64,000 nucleotides of DNA from Paramarasmius palmivorus (Eukaryota; Basidiomycota; Agaricomycetes; Agaricales; Marasmiaceae), in contig JAYKXP010000112.1 in assembly GCA_037176845.1 (NCBI GenBank), positions 62,001-126,000 on the forward strand, given 5' to 3'. Both the position numbers and the translations under genes were made by a program. Under the pieces are notes generated by a model, which saw only the letters and a list, made by a program, of their open reading frames with translations, did not search any database and had not been told where the DNA came from. Positions 45,644 to 57,373 of the stretch are shown piece after piece; position 1 is the stretch's first letter, and each line of letters opens with the position of its first letter.

Positions 45644-46050
45644 ATGGCACCTGCATCCCGACCCACCCGCTGTACCCTCGTAAGAACGAGGATGACTATC
45701 TGTAGGTCGCTTCGCTCTCAGGTCAGGCGACCTGGAGGAAACATCGGCGGCTCGGTCCTTCCAAAGCGACCAGCTCGAAGGACAGTCTACCGCAGGCAGG
45801 CGACAGTCGTCGCCGTCGTCGCCCGGGTTACTGCGACTAGAATTTACATTGTCCCGAAGCAAGAATCGGACGTCGAAGTGATTGTATGTACCTTCTTTCC
45901 TTTCACAATTGTTCGTCACTCATGACTTCGACATCTTAGTTTGCATTGGGCCTTGGTTCCCCCACGGAGCTTGAAGGCAAAGGCCTTACCATGAACATTG
46001 GCGACCTGGGTGTTGGTTTGCCCGACTCTTTCTTCAACAAAATCCTGTAG
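45644..46050 (+). CDS. Small basic hypothetical protein
   Basis: The ATG at 45644 follows a pyrimidine-rich tract typical of fungal leaders. The frame runs to 45883 at a GTATGT donor and continues at 45940-46050 after TTAG, ending FFNKIL. The two exons join in phase to 116 residues. An optional in-frame 42-nt intron (45680-45721, GTAAGA donor, CAG acceptor) would shorten it to 102. The N-terminal half is very Arg-rich (RRPGGN, KRPARRTVYRRQ) and the C-terminal half is neutral (FALGLGSPTELEGKG). The family is not recognised. A mitochondrial or nucleic-acid-binding role would be a guess. Confidence 0.35.
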
Positions 46051-47029
46051 ACATTTTGTTTCGCGCTCGTTAAATGGACCTCTCACGTGACTACTGTACA
46101 ATCTTCCCATCCTGTGATACCTTTCCCTCACCCTGACCTCTTTCTGCGACATATGCCCTTCTCCCTTCACCTCTATTATTATGCTCTATGATTATGACGC
46201 ACTGTAGTGTAATACCACTTCTCATTACTTATATCCACCACCGCACCATTCAATACCCAGTCAGTAGCAAGTATTTATATAACTTATTCTCAACTTATTC
46301 TCCTTGCAATCACGATTCATCAATAACAGATTGCAGGCTCTGCAGAGTCTGCACAGATCACCAGGCGCCATGGTTAGGTAATGGCTTCTAACTATTCCTG
46401 TGGATTCTGTTGTTCTTGTCTTTCCCTTGTGATATTATAACCACTCGCAAGTTGAGGCTCTCCCGTGAGTAAGAGTTGAGGAGGGCTAAGGTGTTCTCTC
46501 GAAGGTCGAAATGAAAAGAAAACGAATGTCAATGTGGCCTCAACACCTGGATCAAGAAAGCTTACTGCTTAAAAATGTATATATTTTCTCCTAAGGAAAC
46601 TCTACAGCAAACATAACGCAGAGGCAAGTGGAATAAAGGAGAGCCCGAGGTCGACTCCTCGGAACTGTAACTCTAAAGTAGCTTCTGAGCAGCCTTTTCT
46701 TCCCGCCACTGACAAAGATTGCTTGTCATAGATGCTGAGTTGAGTAGAGCATATAAATTTGGCGTCAGTGACAAGAAACGGTTATCAAAGAAAGGGCTTC
46801 CCACCTTTTCCTTCCCTTTTCCCACAAAAGTGCGGAATCATACATGGTCAATCTTCTGAGGTGATGGAAATGCTCGAGATATGTACCGGACGCATAAAGT
46901 GGCGAACGGCGATCCTACTCTAAACCAAAGCCTAACTTGCAAGTTCTCCACGGCGACCGATTTGTTGCCCCGGCTACCTCTCCCCATTCCGATGATTGAT
47001 AGACCTAACAAGAATACAATCAGCGGTGG
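46051..47029. other. Intergenic, about 1 kb
   Basis: AT-rich DNA between convergent genes. A short hairpin, CCGAGG/CCTCGG, lies near 46647-46664. No coding signal. Confidence 0.45.
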
Positions 47030-48609
47030 TTATGAATGGTTTTCTTCAAGTCCAAAAGCATACGAATTAAGAGCGATAACCAAGGAAGAACTCAAAACCT
47101 CTGCCACCTTCCTTTTCACCGTCTTGTGCTCTTCAAATTCGGGATGTACGTTCGGAAATGTCCACGGAACGTAGCGCTTCTTGTGGCTCGCCCGTGTGTG
47201 GAACCTTTGGTTCCAAACTTCATTGAAGGCCTGAATATACTCTTGACATGCTTGACAAGAGAGCTCGCTTCCTCCAAGGAATGGGAACACGGGTAATCCA
47301 AAAGCGTGGATGTAGGTCAACATCGCGATCTTGCAGTGAGCTGTTAGGGGCGGCCGCTTGATCACCAGGCCGCTTTGGGTCGGAGAAAGTTTGGGGGCGC
47401 AGATAGCATGAGCTGTCCGGGAGTTCTTCCTCTGCTCGATCTTCTCCAAAAGTGTGTCAGCGAACCTGGACATGTGTTCTGCCGGATTATCCGCGATTTC
47501 TTTTGGAATGACGGTTTTGATTGTCTCGGGTGTGATCTTGCATTCGTAGGGAGATGAAGCATGGATGTTTGGTAGAATCGTGACGTCGAATGAACCGTGG
47601 AGCCAGTATGGCGTAGGAGTGGAGCAGTGAACGAGTTCTATGAGGCGAACTGTGTTGATGTGGAATTCCAAGAGGTTTGGGATCCAGTGTCGAAACTGCA
47701 AGTCCATTCCTAGCACTGTCGTTCCTTGAGTTCAATGGGTTCAGAGCTTAACAGAGTAGGTAGCCACATACCGTCCCGAACGAAGCTGTCCAGTCTTTGA
47801 ATAATTTTGGTATTGCAATCCTCTCCGTTCACTATCCCCTTCCTGTCCCAATCCCGGTAAATGTCCAGTATGAAAAGACCAAGTTCGAGGTCCTTTCTCG
47901 CAATGTACCAGTCAATGATATCCGAGATATTCATTAACAGTACTCTGACGAGTATGAGCTCCACAGGCGTGAAGTAGGCCCTATCCTTCATGACCGCCTC
48001 TTTCACAACCTCAAAAGCCTTCCTACTCTCTTCCTTAGCCGCCCTCTCGACAAATATATCCCATCCAAACTGGTACACCTCCCGGAAAAGTTCCTCCAAT
48101 ACGTCATTTGGTATATTGACCCGTGGCTGGCCTCGTTTAACCTGAGATGGAAAGTGCGGTGCAGGCGGTGTGGGTATCCGTTTAACGAGTGAAAAGAGTG
48201 TTTTTAGGTGCTTGATGACCTCTGCACGAGAACGAGCTCGAGATTCGGTGTTGTATACGAGGTAGATGACAATCCCGAGAGAATTCTTGTCATGGTCATG
48301 CACAAAGGAGGCCGTAGCCGACGCGACCTCTTTGTCTTGGGAAACGGAAAAGAGCGCGATTATATCGAGAAATCTCGCTACCCGTTTGGAGGCAGGCACG
48401 TCGTAGCCGTTGATTGGAGGATGGAAATGTGGGATATGCTTATCTTCGGGCTGCTCATCGTCAGTAATGTGATGCAGGATCTCGAGAACTAGCTCAACAT
48501 CTGTAGCCTTTCTGGATGATGAAAGATGTGCACCATTAGAGGACGACGAGGAAGATTTTGAGGGCATGAAGCCGGGGGATAAGATGGAGGTCGAGTAGCA
48601 CAACGTCAC
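47030..48609 (-). CDS. OTT_1508-like deaminase-fold protein, probably inactive
   Basis: Two exons, 48609-47772 (alternative ATG at 48567) and 47715-47030, encode about 493-507 residues. The C-terminal part resembles the fungal OTT_1508 branch of the nucleic-acid/nucleotide deaminase superfamily: a His-containing helix (LTAHCKIAMLTYIHAFG), a CxxC helix (SELSCQACQEYIQAFNEVW), then FHTRASHKKRYVPW. In active relatives the first motif is H-A/C-E, where Glu is the proton shuttle. Here it reads His-Cys-Lys. The N-terminal 300 residues are helical with a Ser-rich start. The fold assignment rests on motif spacing recalled from the family. Loss of activity is inference. Confidence 0.6.
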
Positions 48610-48709
48610 GGAAGCCCTGGGCTCGTGACAGTACTTCTAGCTATGGTGGAGCAGATTGTACAAGAAATTTGATTATAGATACCCCGAACCCCCAAGACTG
48701 ACTGCTCCT

Positions 48710-50864
48710 CTACCTCACTTTGAAGATCTGTACCACTACATCCTGCTCTTCAGATGCCTCCTCTTCACTTGCTTTCACAATATACCGGATCTCTATCTCG
48801 AGTTCGCGTGAATTCTCCTCACTCTTCTTACAGCAGAACTGGCCCGCGATCACAGTACCTAGAACGATCAGAGTAAGTAATGAAAACACCAAGGGATACA
48901 GTCAAAAACTGTACCTTCATCCGCAATGAAAGGCTCTCGTAAGATAAACAGCGTCTGCTTCCAATGAGTCGGGATACTCCTGGGACCCGTGCTGAAACTG
49001 GTAACGACGTCGGTTTCCTTCTCCTTCCCCTTAGCAGTCTGCTCATCCTCCGTCTTCCTTCGCTGGGGCCTCCGCTCTGAATCTCTCGTCAGGCTATGGT
49101 GACTAGCCCGTCGCTGGGGAGCGGGTTTGCCACCAACAGGCCATACCTCAGCTACCATTGCTTCATCCTCGCCAACATTTTTCACTTCCGTGCCCGGCGG
49201 AACAGGTTTACCGGATTGAGTGAAGAATGTGTCAAAGTATAGAATGAAGGCTGTGACTTTGGTTCGCCGTTGGACGGTCGATATCAGTTTGAAGGAAGAC
49301 GTGAAGTCGAGTTGACGAGGACTCAATTCGGGGATGTAAAGATCCTGAAATCCTGTTAAGACATGAATTATCTTGAAGTGAAGATGTTTACCTTGACAGT
49401 ATAAGGATCGCTGAGCATGGTATGTGGGCCAACGACATCAACAATGGCTTCTTCCGGTACACCCTCTGCCATCACGGAGAGGTCAAAACCTACGACGCGT
49501 TAAGTACCAGACAAAGGACAGAGAGCTTCAGATACATACCATAGACATCGTTCCAAAACGATATCCGTTCCTTGACAATCTCCGAGGCATCACAAAGTCC
49601 CAACATCATCTTACACTGACTCGGCGCCATAACACCACCAGGTTTCAAGAACCTCGACTTTGCTACAAGCACTGAATCCAACATACTCTCATATAACAAC
49701 GCGTAACCCATCCACTCTGAGATGATCACATCAACCTTCTCAATGTCGTTCGGAAGCTGAATGTCTTCAATCTTTCCCTTTACGACGGTGATGATGTTCT
49801 CGAGACCATTGGCTCGAACAATCTTCTCGGCTTTAGACGCGATATCGCTGGCATCTACCGCAATAACTCTCTTTGCTCCAGCTCTAGCAGCGAACAAGGA
49901 GAGAATGCCTGTACCACAGCCCACGTCGAGCACAGTGGCATTTTCAAAGACGGCGGGAGTAGTGAGAATGTAATGAGCGTAGGTGGAGGTTCGGACCTTG
50001 TCTTGGATCATGACAGCGTGGATATCTGTAAGGTGGTGTTAACGCGGTACCTGGAGATAATGGTGAGACAGACCATTGACACCATAGCTCTCGAAGTAGT
50101 GTGAATCGTCATCTCGGGTTTTCGCTTCGGCTTCGGCGCGTTCATCACTGGCGGCCTCGATGAGGTTTAGGCGTTGGTTGATGAGTGCACGATAGGCATT
50201 AAATTCCTCGCGAGTTTGAGCCAACTTTTGTTCGAGAACACGAATGCGTTTCTCGGGATCAGAGTTGGCTGCTTCGTCTTCCGAGTCCGACCAATCGCCG
50301 GAATGAAGTTCTGAGGAACAGAATACTTGACATGAGTTGAAATACGGTATTAATAGCAGATATCACTGACGAAGAAGGGGGTCATCCTCGACTACTGGGC
50401 GCAGGTATTCGTCCGAACTGAAGAACGATTCCGAACCGGTCAAGTGCGAAACGTTTTCAGGTGTTGGTTTCTAGTATTTATGAGTTATATCCCTTCTCAA
50501 AGGAGACCGGCACACACCGTCAATCGAATGAAATTGATCAACCGGATTCGTCCATGGATATCCAGTGCTTTGCCATGAGATCAGAACCGTTCATCCATAG
50601 TAAAAAAAAGTTGCGAAACTCACACAACTTAGAACACACTTCATCTAGATTGAACCCGTAGGTCGTCTTATCGTAAGCCAATGCAGCTTCGGCATTCTGA
50701 AAGACTTTGTCTTCGAACAAAGACCGACAAGGCTGACGCGAGTTGGAATCCGAGACCCAGTCATCCCAAGTTTGATCGTCGTCGTCCTCTTCAGAGCTTG
50801 GAACGCTTTCCTCGTCGTCTTCGCGTTCTACGAGGTTTGAAGGGGCGTGAAGATGGATGCTCAT
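48710..50864 (-). CDS. rmt3: Type I protein arginine methyltransferase 3
   Basis: Transfers methyl groups from S-adenosylmethionine to arginines. PRMT3 acts in the cytosol, notably on ribosomal protein S2. Eight exons: 50864-50624, 50567-50518, 50470-50371, 50310-50074, 50025-49540, 49489-49392, 49344-48915, 48858-48710, giving 596 residues. An acidic N-terminus precedes a zinc-finger-like region and GRIRLINFIRL, then DIHAVMIQDKVRT, SAM motif I VLDVGCGTG (241-249) and the double-Glu loop with Glu313 and Glu322 in SEWMGYALLYESM. THW occurs in the C-terminal barrel. The finger lacks all four expected ligands, and a charged insertion of about 50 residues sits in the barrel before THW. Divergent from RBM25. 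Confidence 0.93.
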
Positions 50865-51165
50865 GGTTACTAAAAAGAAATCGATGGAATTGGTCGGAAA
50901 AATAGGACAACTCAGAAAAGGGAAAATGTTCCCATAGGCAAGTCATTCCTCTTGGCTGTGACAATGCGTGTGACATGCTCTGTATTCGACGATCCTCTTT
51001 CCTCGATTACCACTCAATTCTACTTCTTCTTCTTCTCATTTGTTACTTGGTGTAAGGAATTGCAAAGTCAAGTACGTGTCATACTCGAGATAAATGACTA
51101 TAGAACTGACCCTAGATACCGTTTTTCAGCTCATATTTATCTTTGGAGAAACGAGATTTGCAAGC
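50865..51165. promoter_or_regulatory. Divergent promoter of PRMT3 and RBM25
   Basis: About 300 bp between the start codons of two RNA/ribosome-related genes transcribed in opposite directions. The right half is pyrimidine-rich on the plus strand. No clear TATA box. Confidence 0.45.
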
Positions 51166-53396
51166 ATGCAACCTGCGTCGAATCGTTTGGGACTTGGTCT
51201 GCGTCCTCCTCTGCCGTCGTTTGGGCAAGGCCCCTCAATATCGGCTCTTGCACAGCAGCAGGCCATGCAGCAGCAACAGCATCATTTTGCCCCACCACAG
51301 GCGCAGAAGACCGTTTCGCTTTTTGTCGGCTCTATTTCGGGCGGTGTGACCGATTCTTTCTTGAATGACCTCTTATCGGTGAGTGACTGCTTGTATCTAT
51401 GTGTCTATGTTGAGCTGATCGAATATCGTCCAGGCATGTGGCCCGGTCAAGTCCTTCAAACGTCTCATCACCCCCGCGAACAAACCACAAGGTTTTGGGT
51501 TTGCAGAATACGACCAACCTGATAGTGCACTACGAGCGATAAATTTACTTAACGGTATCGAACTCCCTGCATTGGAAGATGGGTGTGCCAATAAAAAGCT
51601 TTTGGTGCGTCTGCCTCGGTTTCTGTCCTTCTTGTCACACCTACGTCGACTTTTCAGATCAAAGCAGACGAAAAGACCAAAGCTTTCCTGGACGCTATCA
51701 ACTCACAGCGAATGCTCACAAATGTACGTTTTCTTCGCTGAGGACTATCACACGACTCATGTTTTCATCACAGACTGATGAAGAAAAGATCAAGGAAGCC
51801 AAAGCTAGAATTGACAAGCTAGTAGAAGATATCAACAGGCAATCTCAAGATGCCACGGCCAGCGGACTTTTGGACAAGGAGAAATATGTGATACCTCCCC
51901 ATCTACACGACCTTCAAGAAGCTGATCTTCCCGAAACACAACGAGGACTGGTCATCTCTGAAATTGCCATGTTCAGAGAACGTGCGGCAAAACGAGAGCG
52001 AGAAAAGATGCGGGACGTGCACGCGAATATATCTACAGTCGCCGCTCCAAGTGGTCCTAAAGGACGGGATTGGGGAAAACCGAGACCATCGCCGGCGGTA
52101 GCACCTGCTGCTGCTGCGGCCGCGGCCTCGCCTGCTCCGTCGAAAGGAAAATACGGTTATAATGGTTTCGTCAAGGCGGAGGAGCAGCAACAGCAACAGC
52201 CGTCGCCGGAGCGTAACAAACCAAAGACCGACGAAGAGCTGGAGAAGGAAAGGAAAGAAGCTAGAGAAAGGGATGAAGAGGCGTCGTTCCAGGATGTGCG
52301 TGATTTCCGTTGATTTATTACCTCACCGGCGACTGATACTTGCCTATCCAGCGGGAACGACGATACGAGCCTCGAGAGAGGCAGCGTATTGCGGCATTAA
52401 AACGAGCTATTGACCGAGAACGAGCCACAAAAGAAGCTGAAGAACGAGACCGTATCGAGATGCGCGAACGTTTAGACGTCTGGGACGACGATGAGAGTGA
52501 CGAACTCTTCTATGTTGATAGGTGAGCAATACTCTCCCATCAACAGGCTATTCTGCTAACTTCTCCGTTTAGAGTACGGTGGCGACAGCTTCGGGCACGC
52601 AGACTCGAAGCTGAAGAAGCGGCTGATGCCAGATCAAGAAAATTCGAAGAGCAAGAAGCGGAGAACTTGCGCCGTGAATCAGAGGACTTTTTGGCTCGGC
52701 AGATGGACGAGATGCAAGCGCTTGCTGAAGAACAGCGGAAAGCTGGGCTGCTTCTGGATGACGGTGCCCCAGTCAAACTTAATGTATCGCTGGCACCAGT
52801 GCCTACCAAAGATGGTACCGGGAAGGAGAAGGCGACGGTGTTCACGCAGGAGGAGGAGGAGGAAGATGCGATTAAGAAACGCAAAGTGCCATTGGTAAAA
52901 TTGGACTTTAGCGTGGCTGAGACAGGAGAGAAGGCTCGAGAGCGGTTAGAACGAATACGGGAGTCAGTGCCTCGTGATAAAGAAGCACTATTCAAGGCCA
53001 AGGTCAGATGGGATGGTTTGTCTGATGTAAGTTCCATTTCTTGGTCTCCGGCTGGCAAGGATAACTGATTACCCCCCAAAGACCGTCATTGACAGGAAGT
53101 TTGAGCCTCTGATTAAACGTCTGATGGTGAAATATCTCGGTGAGATGGAAGAGGAGGACTTGATTTTGTTTGTGCTTGAGCATCTGAAGGATCACAAAGC
53201 ACCTCAAAAGCTTGTTGAGGGATTAGAACCAGTACGTTGTCCGCCTCATTGACTGATGACCGTTTCCTGATGGTTTTCGCTTTAGGTTCTGGAAGAGGAA
53301 GCTGTTGAACTGACCACGAGTGTATGGCGGCAGATCATCTTTGAGAGTATGGCGTACGGCGAAGGTCTGCTGACAGACAAGATGCTTGTTGATTAA
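51166..53396 (+). CDS. RBM25: RBM25-like splicing factor (RRM and PWI domains)
   Basis: Nuclear U1-associated splicing regulator. Eight exons: 51166-51378, 51434-51604, 51658-51723, 51774-52295, 52352-52521, 52573-53026, 53082-53231 and 53286-53396, giving 618 residues. A Gln-rich N-terminus leads to the RRM, with RNP2-like SLFVGSISG and RNP1-like KPQGFGFAEY. A region of KADEKT...LDAINSQR follows, then a long Arg/Glu-rich coiled segment (RERRYEPRERQR, DVWDDDESDELFY). The PWI domain covers the last 90 residues (FEPLIKRLMVKYLGEMEEEDLILFV). An Ala tract and a poly-Gln/Glu tract lie near residue 300. Confidence 0.93.
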
Positions 53397-54310
53397 CAGT
53401 CGGCCGGAGGGGCAGGTGCGTAGCGGTAGTATCAGTATATTTGCCTGCTGAAGTGTAGAACACTTCCTTAAGTATGATATTGTTGCGTCACGGCCATACC
53501 TCGTACTGGGCGGGGGTAGATGCTGATTGACGGGTATGGGAAGGAAGGGACCTGGTATTATATGTGACGTGAGTTCACTTTTGATCCACCGCACGAGATG
53601 TAATAATATTGCTCTTTTCAAAATTTGCGATGCGAGAAGTGCAAAGCAAGGCTTCGTGCACTGATGCGGGATGGGGTGATGAAACACCACGATGAGTTGT
53701 GTCTATATCATTGCACAAGCCCGGAAATAGGGACTGTTGCACCACTGATGTCTTCGCTATTTAGGGATACATTCAACAGCGCGGGACGAGAGGATGTACC
53801 CTGATGCACCTGTCTTCCGTGCCATTTGCCTTCATTCCTGTAGGGTGAGCTTGTCCCGCTGTCTTCCTTGGCGCACAGCCAAATCTAGAGACCGATGATG
53901 GCAATCGAACATTCCTGAGCTCTGTACTAACACACATTCCATAGTGACATCTGTTCCGCCTGTAATCTACTCGTTTTCAATGAATAAGTGAGTAGAGGTA
54001 GCTCCACAGCTGGGTCCTTTTTCATTGACACCGCCTTACGCGTTTTAGGCTTTTCTTGTTGTCGAAACATCCACATGTCACCCGACCTTAGTTCGTCATA
54101 GTTTACGATCTTCGATTGTATTCGACATGATCACATGGGACGGTCTGGTACTTGACCATCAACGCGCACATCCGACAAGAATGATCCATCATCCTGTCTG
54201 ATCGTAAAGGGTGGCCGACGTGGGGTATAAAGAGCTCAACCAAAACCCGAGATGCGGTTGCGGTTCCTCCCTGCTCTCCCTCGGACCTAGTCGAGGGCCG
54301 ACTCTTTACG
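53397..54310. other. Intergenic; TATA box before trehalase
   Basis: About 910 bp. TATAAAG at 54226-54232 lies 79 bp upstream of the trehalase ATG in the context GGGGTATAAAGAG. No other feature stands out. Confidence 0.55.
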
Positions 54311-57190
54311 ATGCTCACGGTTTTCACGATAGTTGCATGCCTTTTCCACACGACTTTGGCTCAATCTCAAACGACAAACGCGTCGGTATCCCAGATCCCA
54401 GTGTCGACTGTAGTCGCAAGCCCATCCGCAGCGCCATCTTCACTGTTGCCATCTCAGGTTCCAGTACCTCCTAAGCAAGCATGGTGCCCGTCTGAGATCT
54501 TTTGTGCTGGCCCCGTGCGTCTTTCCTTGTTTATATCGGCGAAGGCATTAAATTGACCCCCGACTGGTTTTATATAGTTATTGCAGGGCGTAAATTTGGC
54601 CAATCTCTATACTGACCCTAAAACTTTTGTGGACAAGGTGCGTGGTTGTCGTTCTCTATATATGGATTCCTAAAGATACCGTGCTCCGCAGCCCACTGTC
54701 AACTCTTCCAACGTAACATTGGAAGCTTTCGATGGCCTTGGTTCCAATGCTACCGTCGGACAATACGAAACTTTTGTAAACGACTATTTTAAAGGGGAAG
54801 GCCTCGAACTAGAAGCATTGATTCTTCCCGACTTCAACGCCAACCCACCTTTCCTTGGTAATGTCTCAAACCCAGTGGTGAAGGCGTTTGCACAGGCAGT
54901 ACACGGTTTCTGGACGCAACTCATCCGAACAACCAATTCCTCTGCACTCTGCAATGGTGTCGACTGCGAAAGCTCGTTGATCCCGCTGAACCATACGTTT
55001 GTGGTACCAGGTATGACGCGTCTCTGTGATTTGATGGTACCTGGCTAACTTTCCGGCGTAAAAAAGGTGGTCGTTTCCGCGAACAATACTATTGGGACAG
55101 CTTCTGGATCGTTGAAGGTTTACTCGAGTCTCAGTTGTATGGAATTGTGAACGACACGTTACAGAACTTCATGGATGAACTTGATAACTTTGGGTTTATA
55201 CCAAATGGTGGAAGGATCTATTGTCAGTGATCTCGCTAATTGCGCGGTTTCCTTGCTTACACCAAGTGCTTAGACTTGAATCGGTCTCAACCCCCGCTGT
55301 TTATTCAGGTATGCACGGTCAAACATCTTTGTCTGCTAGCAGTCCTCATGGGGCCCTCAGATGCTTGCTCGTTACGTGAATGTTACCGGCGATCGCGATA
55401 TCCTCACGCGTGCTCTCCCTCTTGCTGAGGTAGGTTTCCGCCTTGTACCCGATCTGTTCAGTGCTCATTTTCTCTTCAGAAAGAGCTGCAATGGTGGCAG
55501 GATAATCGTACTTTAAATGTGACCAGCCCGTTCACGAACCGAACCTTTGCCATGACACGTTACGCAGTCAATAACAGTGCTCCACGACCAGAATCGTATC
55601 TCACTGGTAAGCTGACCATTCACGCATAGCCAGCTAGTTTTCTCACACATACATAGATTACAATACCGCAAACGGAGGGAACGTTACCCTGAATGAGACT
55701 CAACGAGCTGATCTATACGCTGAACTTGCTAGTGGTGCTGAAACAGGTATATTTTTAGAAGCATGCTCTAGATGTTCTATGCTGACGGTCGAGCAGGTTG
55801 GGATTACACTGCTCGTTGGCTCCCCAATCCTACTCCCCACAGCGCGGACCTTAGAACCTTGAGAGTGCGTTCAACGCTTCCAGTTGATCTCAATAGCATT
55901 CTTTGTATGTTCAGTTTTCCTCTCCAAGAACTACCTTTCTTACGCTTTTGATATTTAGACCGGAACCACCTTCTGTTAGCTGACCTCTACGGCTCAAATT
56001 CGTCCGCGGCCGAGAGCCACCGCAACCGTGCTACTTCGATCAGAGAAGGCATACTTGATTTATTCTGGGATTCGGACAAGGTGCGTTGCTCAAGCTGTGC
56101 CTCTGAAGGACATCGATTGAACTTCTGCTAGGTCGCTTTCTACGATTTCAACTTGGAGACAAACACCAGAAATGAGGTATTCACAGTGGCTACCTTCTAT
56201 CCGATGTGGAGTGGCATTATCCCGGATGACATCTTACGAAGCCAGGACAGGGCCTTTGCAGCATTCTCTTCAGTTAACCTTGTATTGAATCGCTACAATG
56301 GAACGTACCCCACCACATTTGTCGAGACTGGACAACAATGGGATGCTCCAAACGCCTGGCCACCCCATCAGTATATTGTCCTCGACGCTCTTCGTAACCT
56401 GCCCACCAACATCACAAGCAACCCATTACCGACCTTGTCATCCAACCAGTCATCCTTCAATCTCGTTCCTTCCGGACAACTGGGCCTCGATGAAACCCAA
56501 CTTCCTGGACAGGAGTTGACGGCCTCTTCTAATGCGAGCGCCACCGGTGCCGAGGCTGATATCAACAGGTTAGAAGGGACGGTTGTCAATGGTGGTAACA
56601 CAACGGAGGGCGAAGGTTGGGCTCAAGCCCTGCAGAGACAGTTGGCAAACCGTTACATCGCCAGTGTGCTATGCAGCTGGTATGTCTATCCATTGGCAGT
56701 GTCACCAACCATAGCTGACGTTACTATGCAGGCGTGCTACTGGAGGTTCCATCGACGGAGTACTACCAAGGCTCTCTGACGCCGAGCTGAACGTTACCCA
56801 GAGCGTGAATCAGAATGGAAATGTAAGATTACACATATGATTGATTCTTCGGCTCCAGCCTGATACGCCCACTAGATCTTTGAAAAGTTCTCCATCACTG
56901 ACATCGATTCTGCTGGTCGTGGAGGTGAATACGTCGTACAAGCTGGGTTCGGATGGACAAATGGTGTCCTTCTCTGGGCCTCGAGTATATACGGTGACGT
57001 CCTTGATGCTCCCGAATGCCCTAGTCTACTTGCCTCTGGTGCAGCAACGGGCGGAAACGGCGGTGGGAACGGTGAAGGAAACGGCGAAGGTGGTGGCGGT
57101 GACAGCGGTAGCGGCAGCAATTCTGCAAGCAAACTGTTACCCACTTGGACTCTGGGACTCATTGGAATAACTGTTGTCTCCTTACTGTAA
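54311..57190 (+). CDS. GPI-anchored GH37 trehalase
   Basis: Hydrolyses trehalose to glucose at the cell surface. Thirteen exons: 54311-54514, 54578-54637, 54692-55010, 55067-55222, 55274-55308, 55361-55429, 55480-55606, 55657-55746, 55797-55904, 55959-56080, 56132-56679, 56732-56822 and 56876-57190, giving 747 residues. A signal peptide (MLTVFTIVACLFHTTLAQ) and a Ser/Thr linker precede the catalytic domain. Trehalase signature 1 is PGGRFREQYYWDSF (194-207) and signature 2 is QWDAPNAWPP (499-508); GGEYVVQAGFGWTNGV closes the domain. The C-terminus has a Gly/Ser-rich stretch and hydrophobic tail (LLPTWTLGLIGITVVSLL) fitting a GPI signal. Many N-glycosylation sites support a secreted location, unlike cytosolic neutral trehalase. 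Confidence 0.95.
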
Positions 57191-57373
57191 ATTCGCTTTT
57201 TTTTTTAAAAAAAAAACACTGTACATAACGATGATGTACTTCAATACTATCCTTACGCTCGCTTGCGAATAGCAGCCGGCAACTGTAGTATGATATCATT
57301 CCGGTGGGAATGTCGCGATAAGCTTCTTGAAAAGGACCGTCATCCTCATTGCAACCTGCAACACATCTCGACA

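Noticed and set aside
34400..48600. Secondary-metabolite gene cluster around the isopenicillin-N-synthase-like gene
   Set aside because: No peptide synthetase, polyketide synthase, terpene synthase or tailoring set is nearby; neighbours are housekeeping genes.
50039..50075. 25-nt intron with GTACCG donor in PRMT3
   Set aside because: Too short to splice and out of phase; a donor at 50073 gives a 48-nt intron and the conserved GVN-DIHAVM join.
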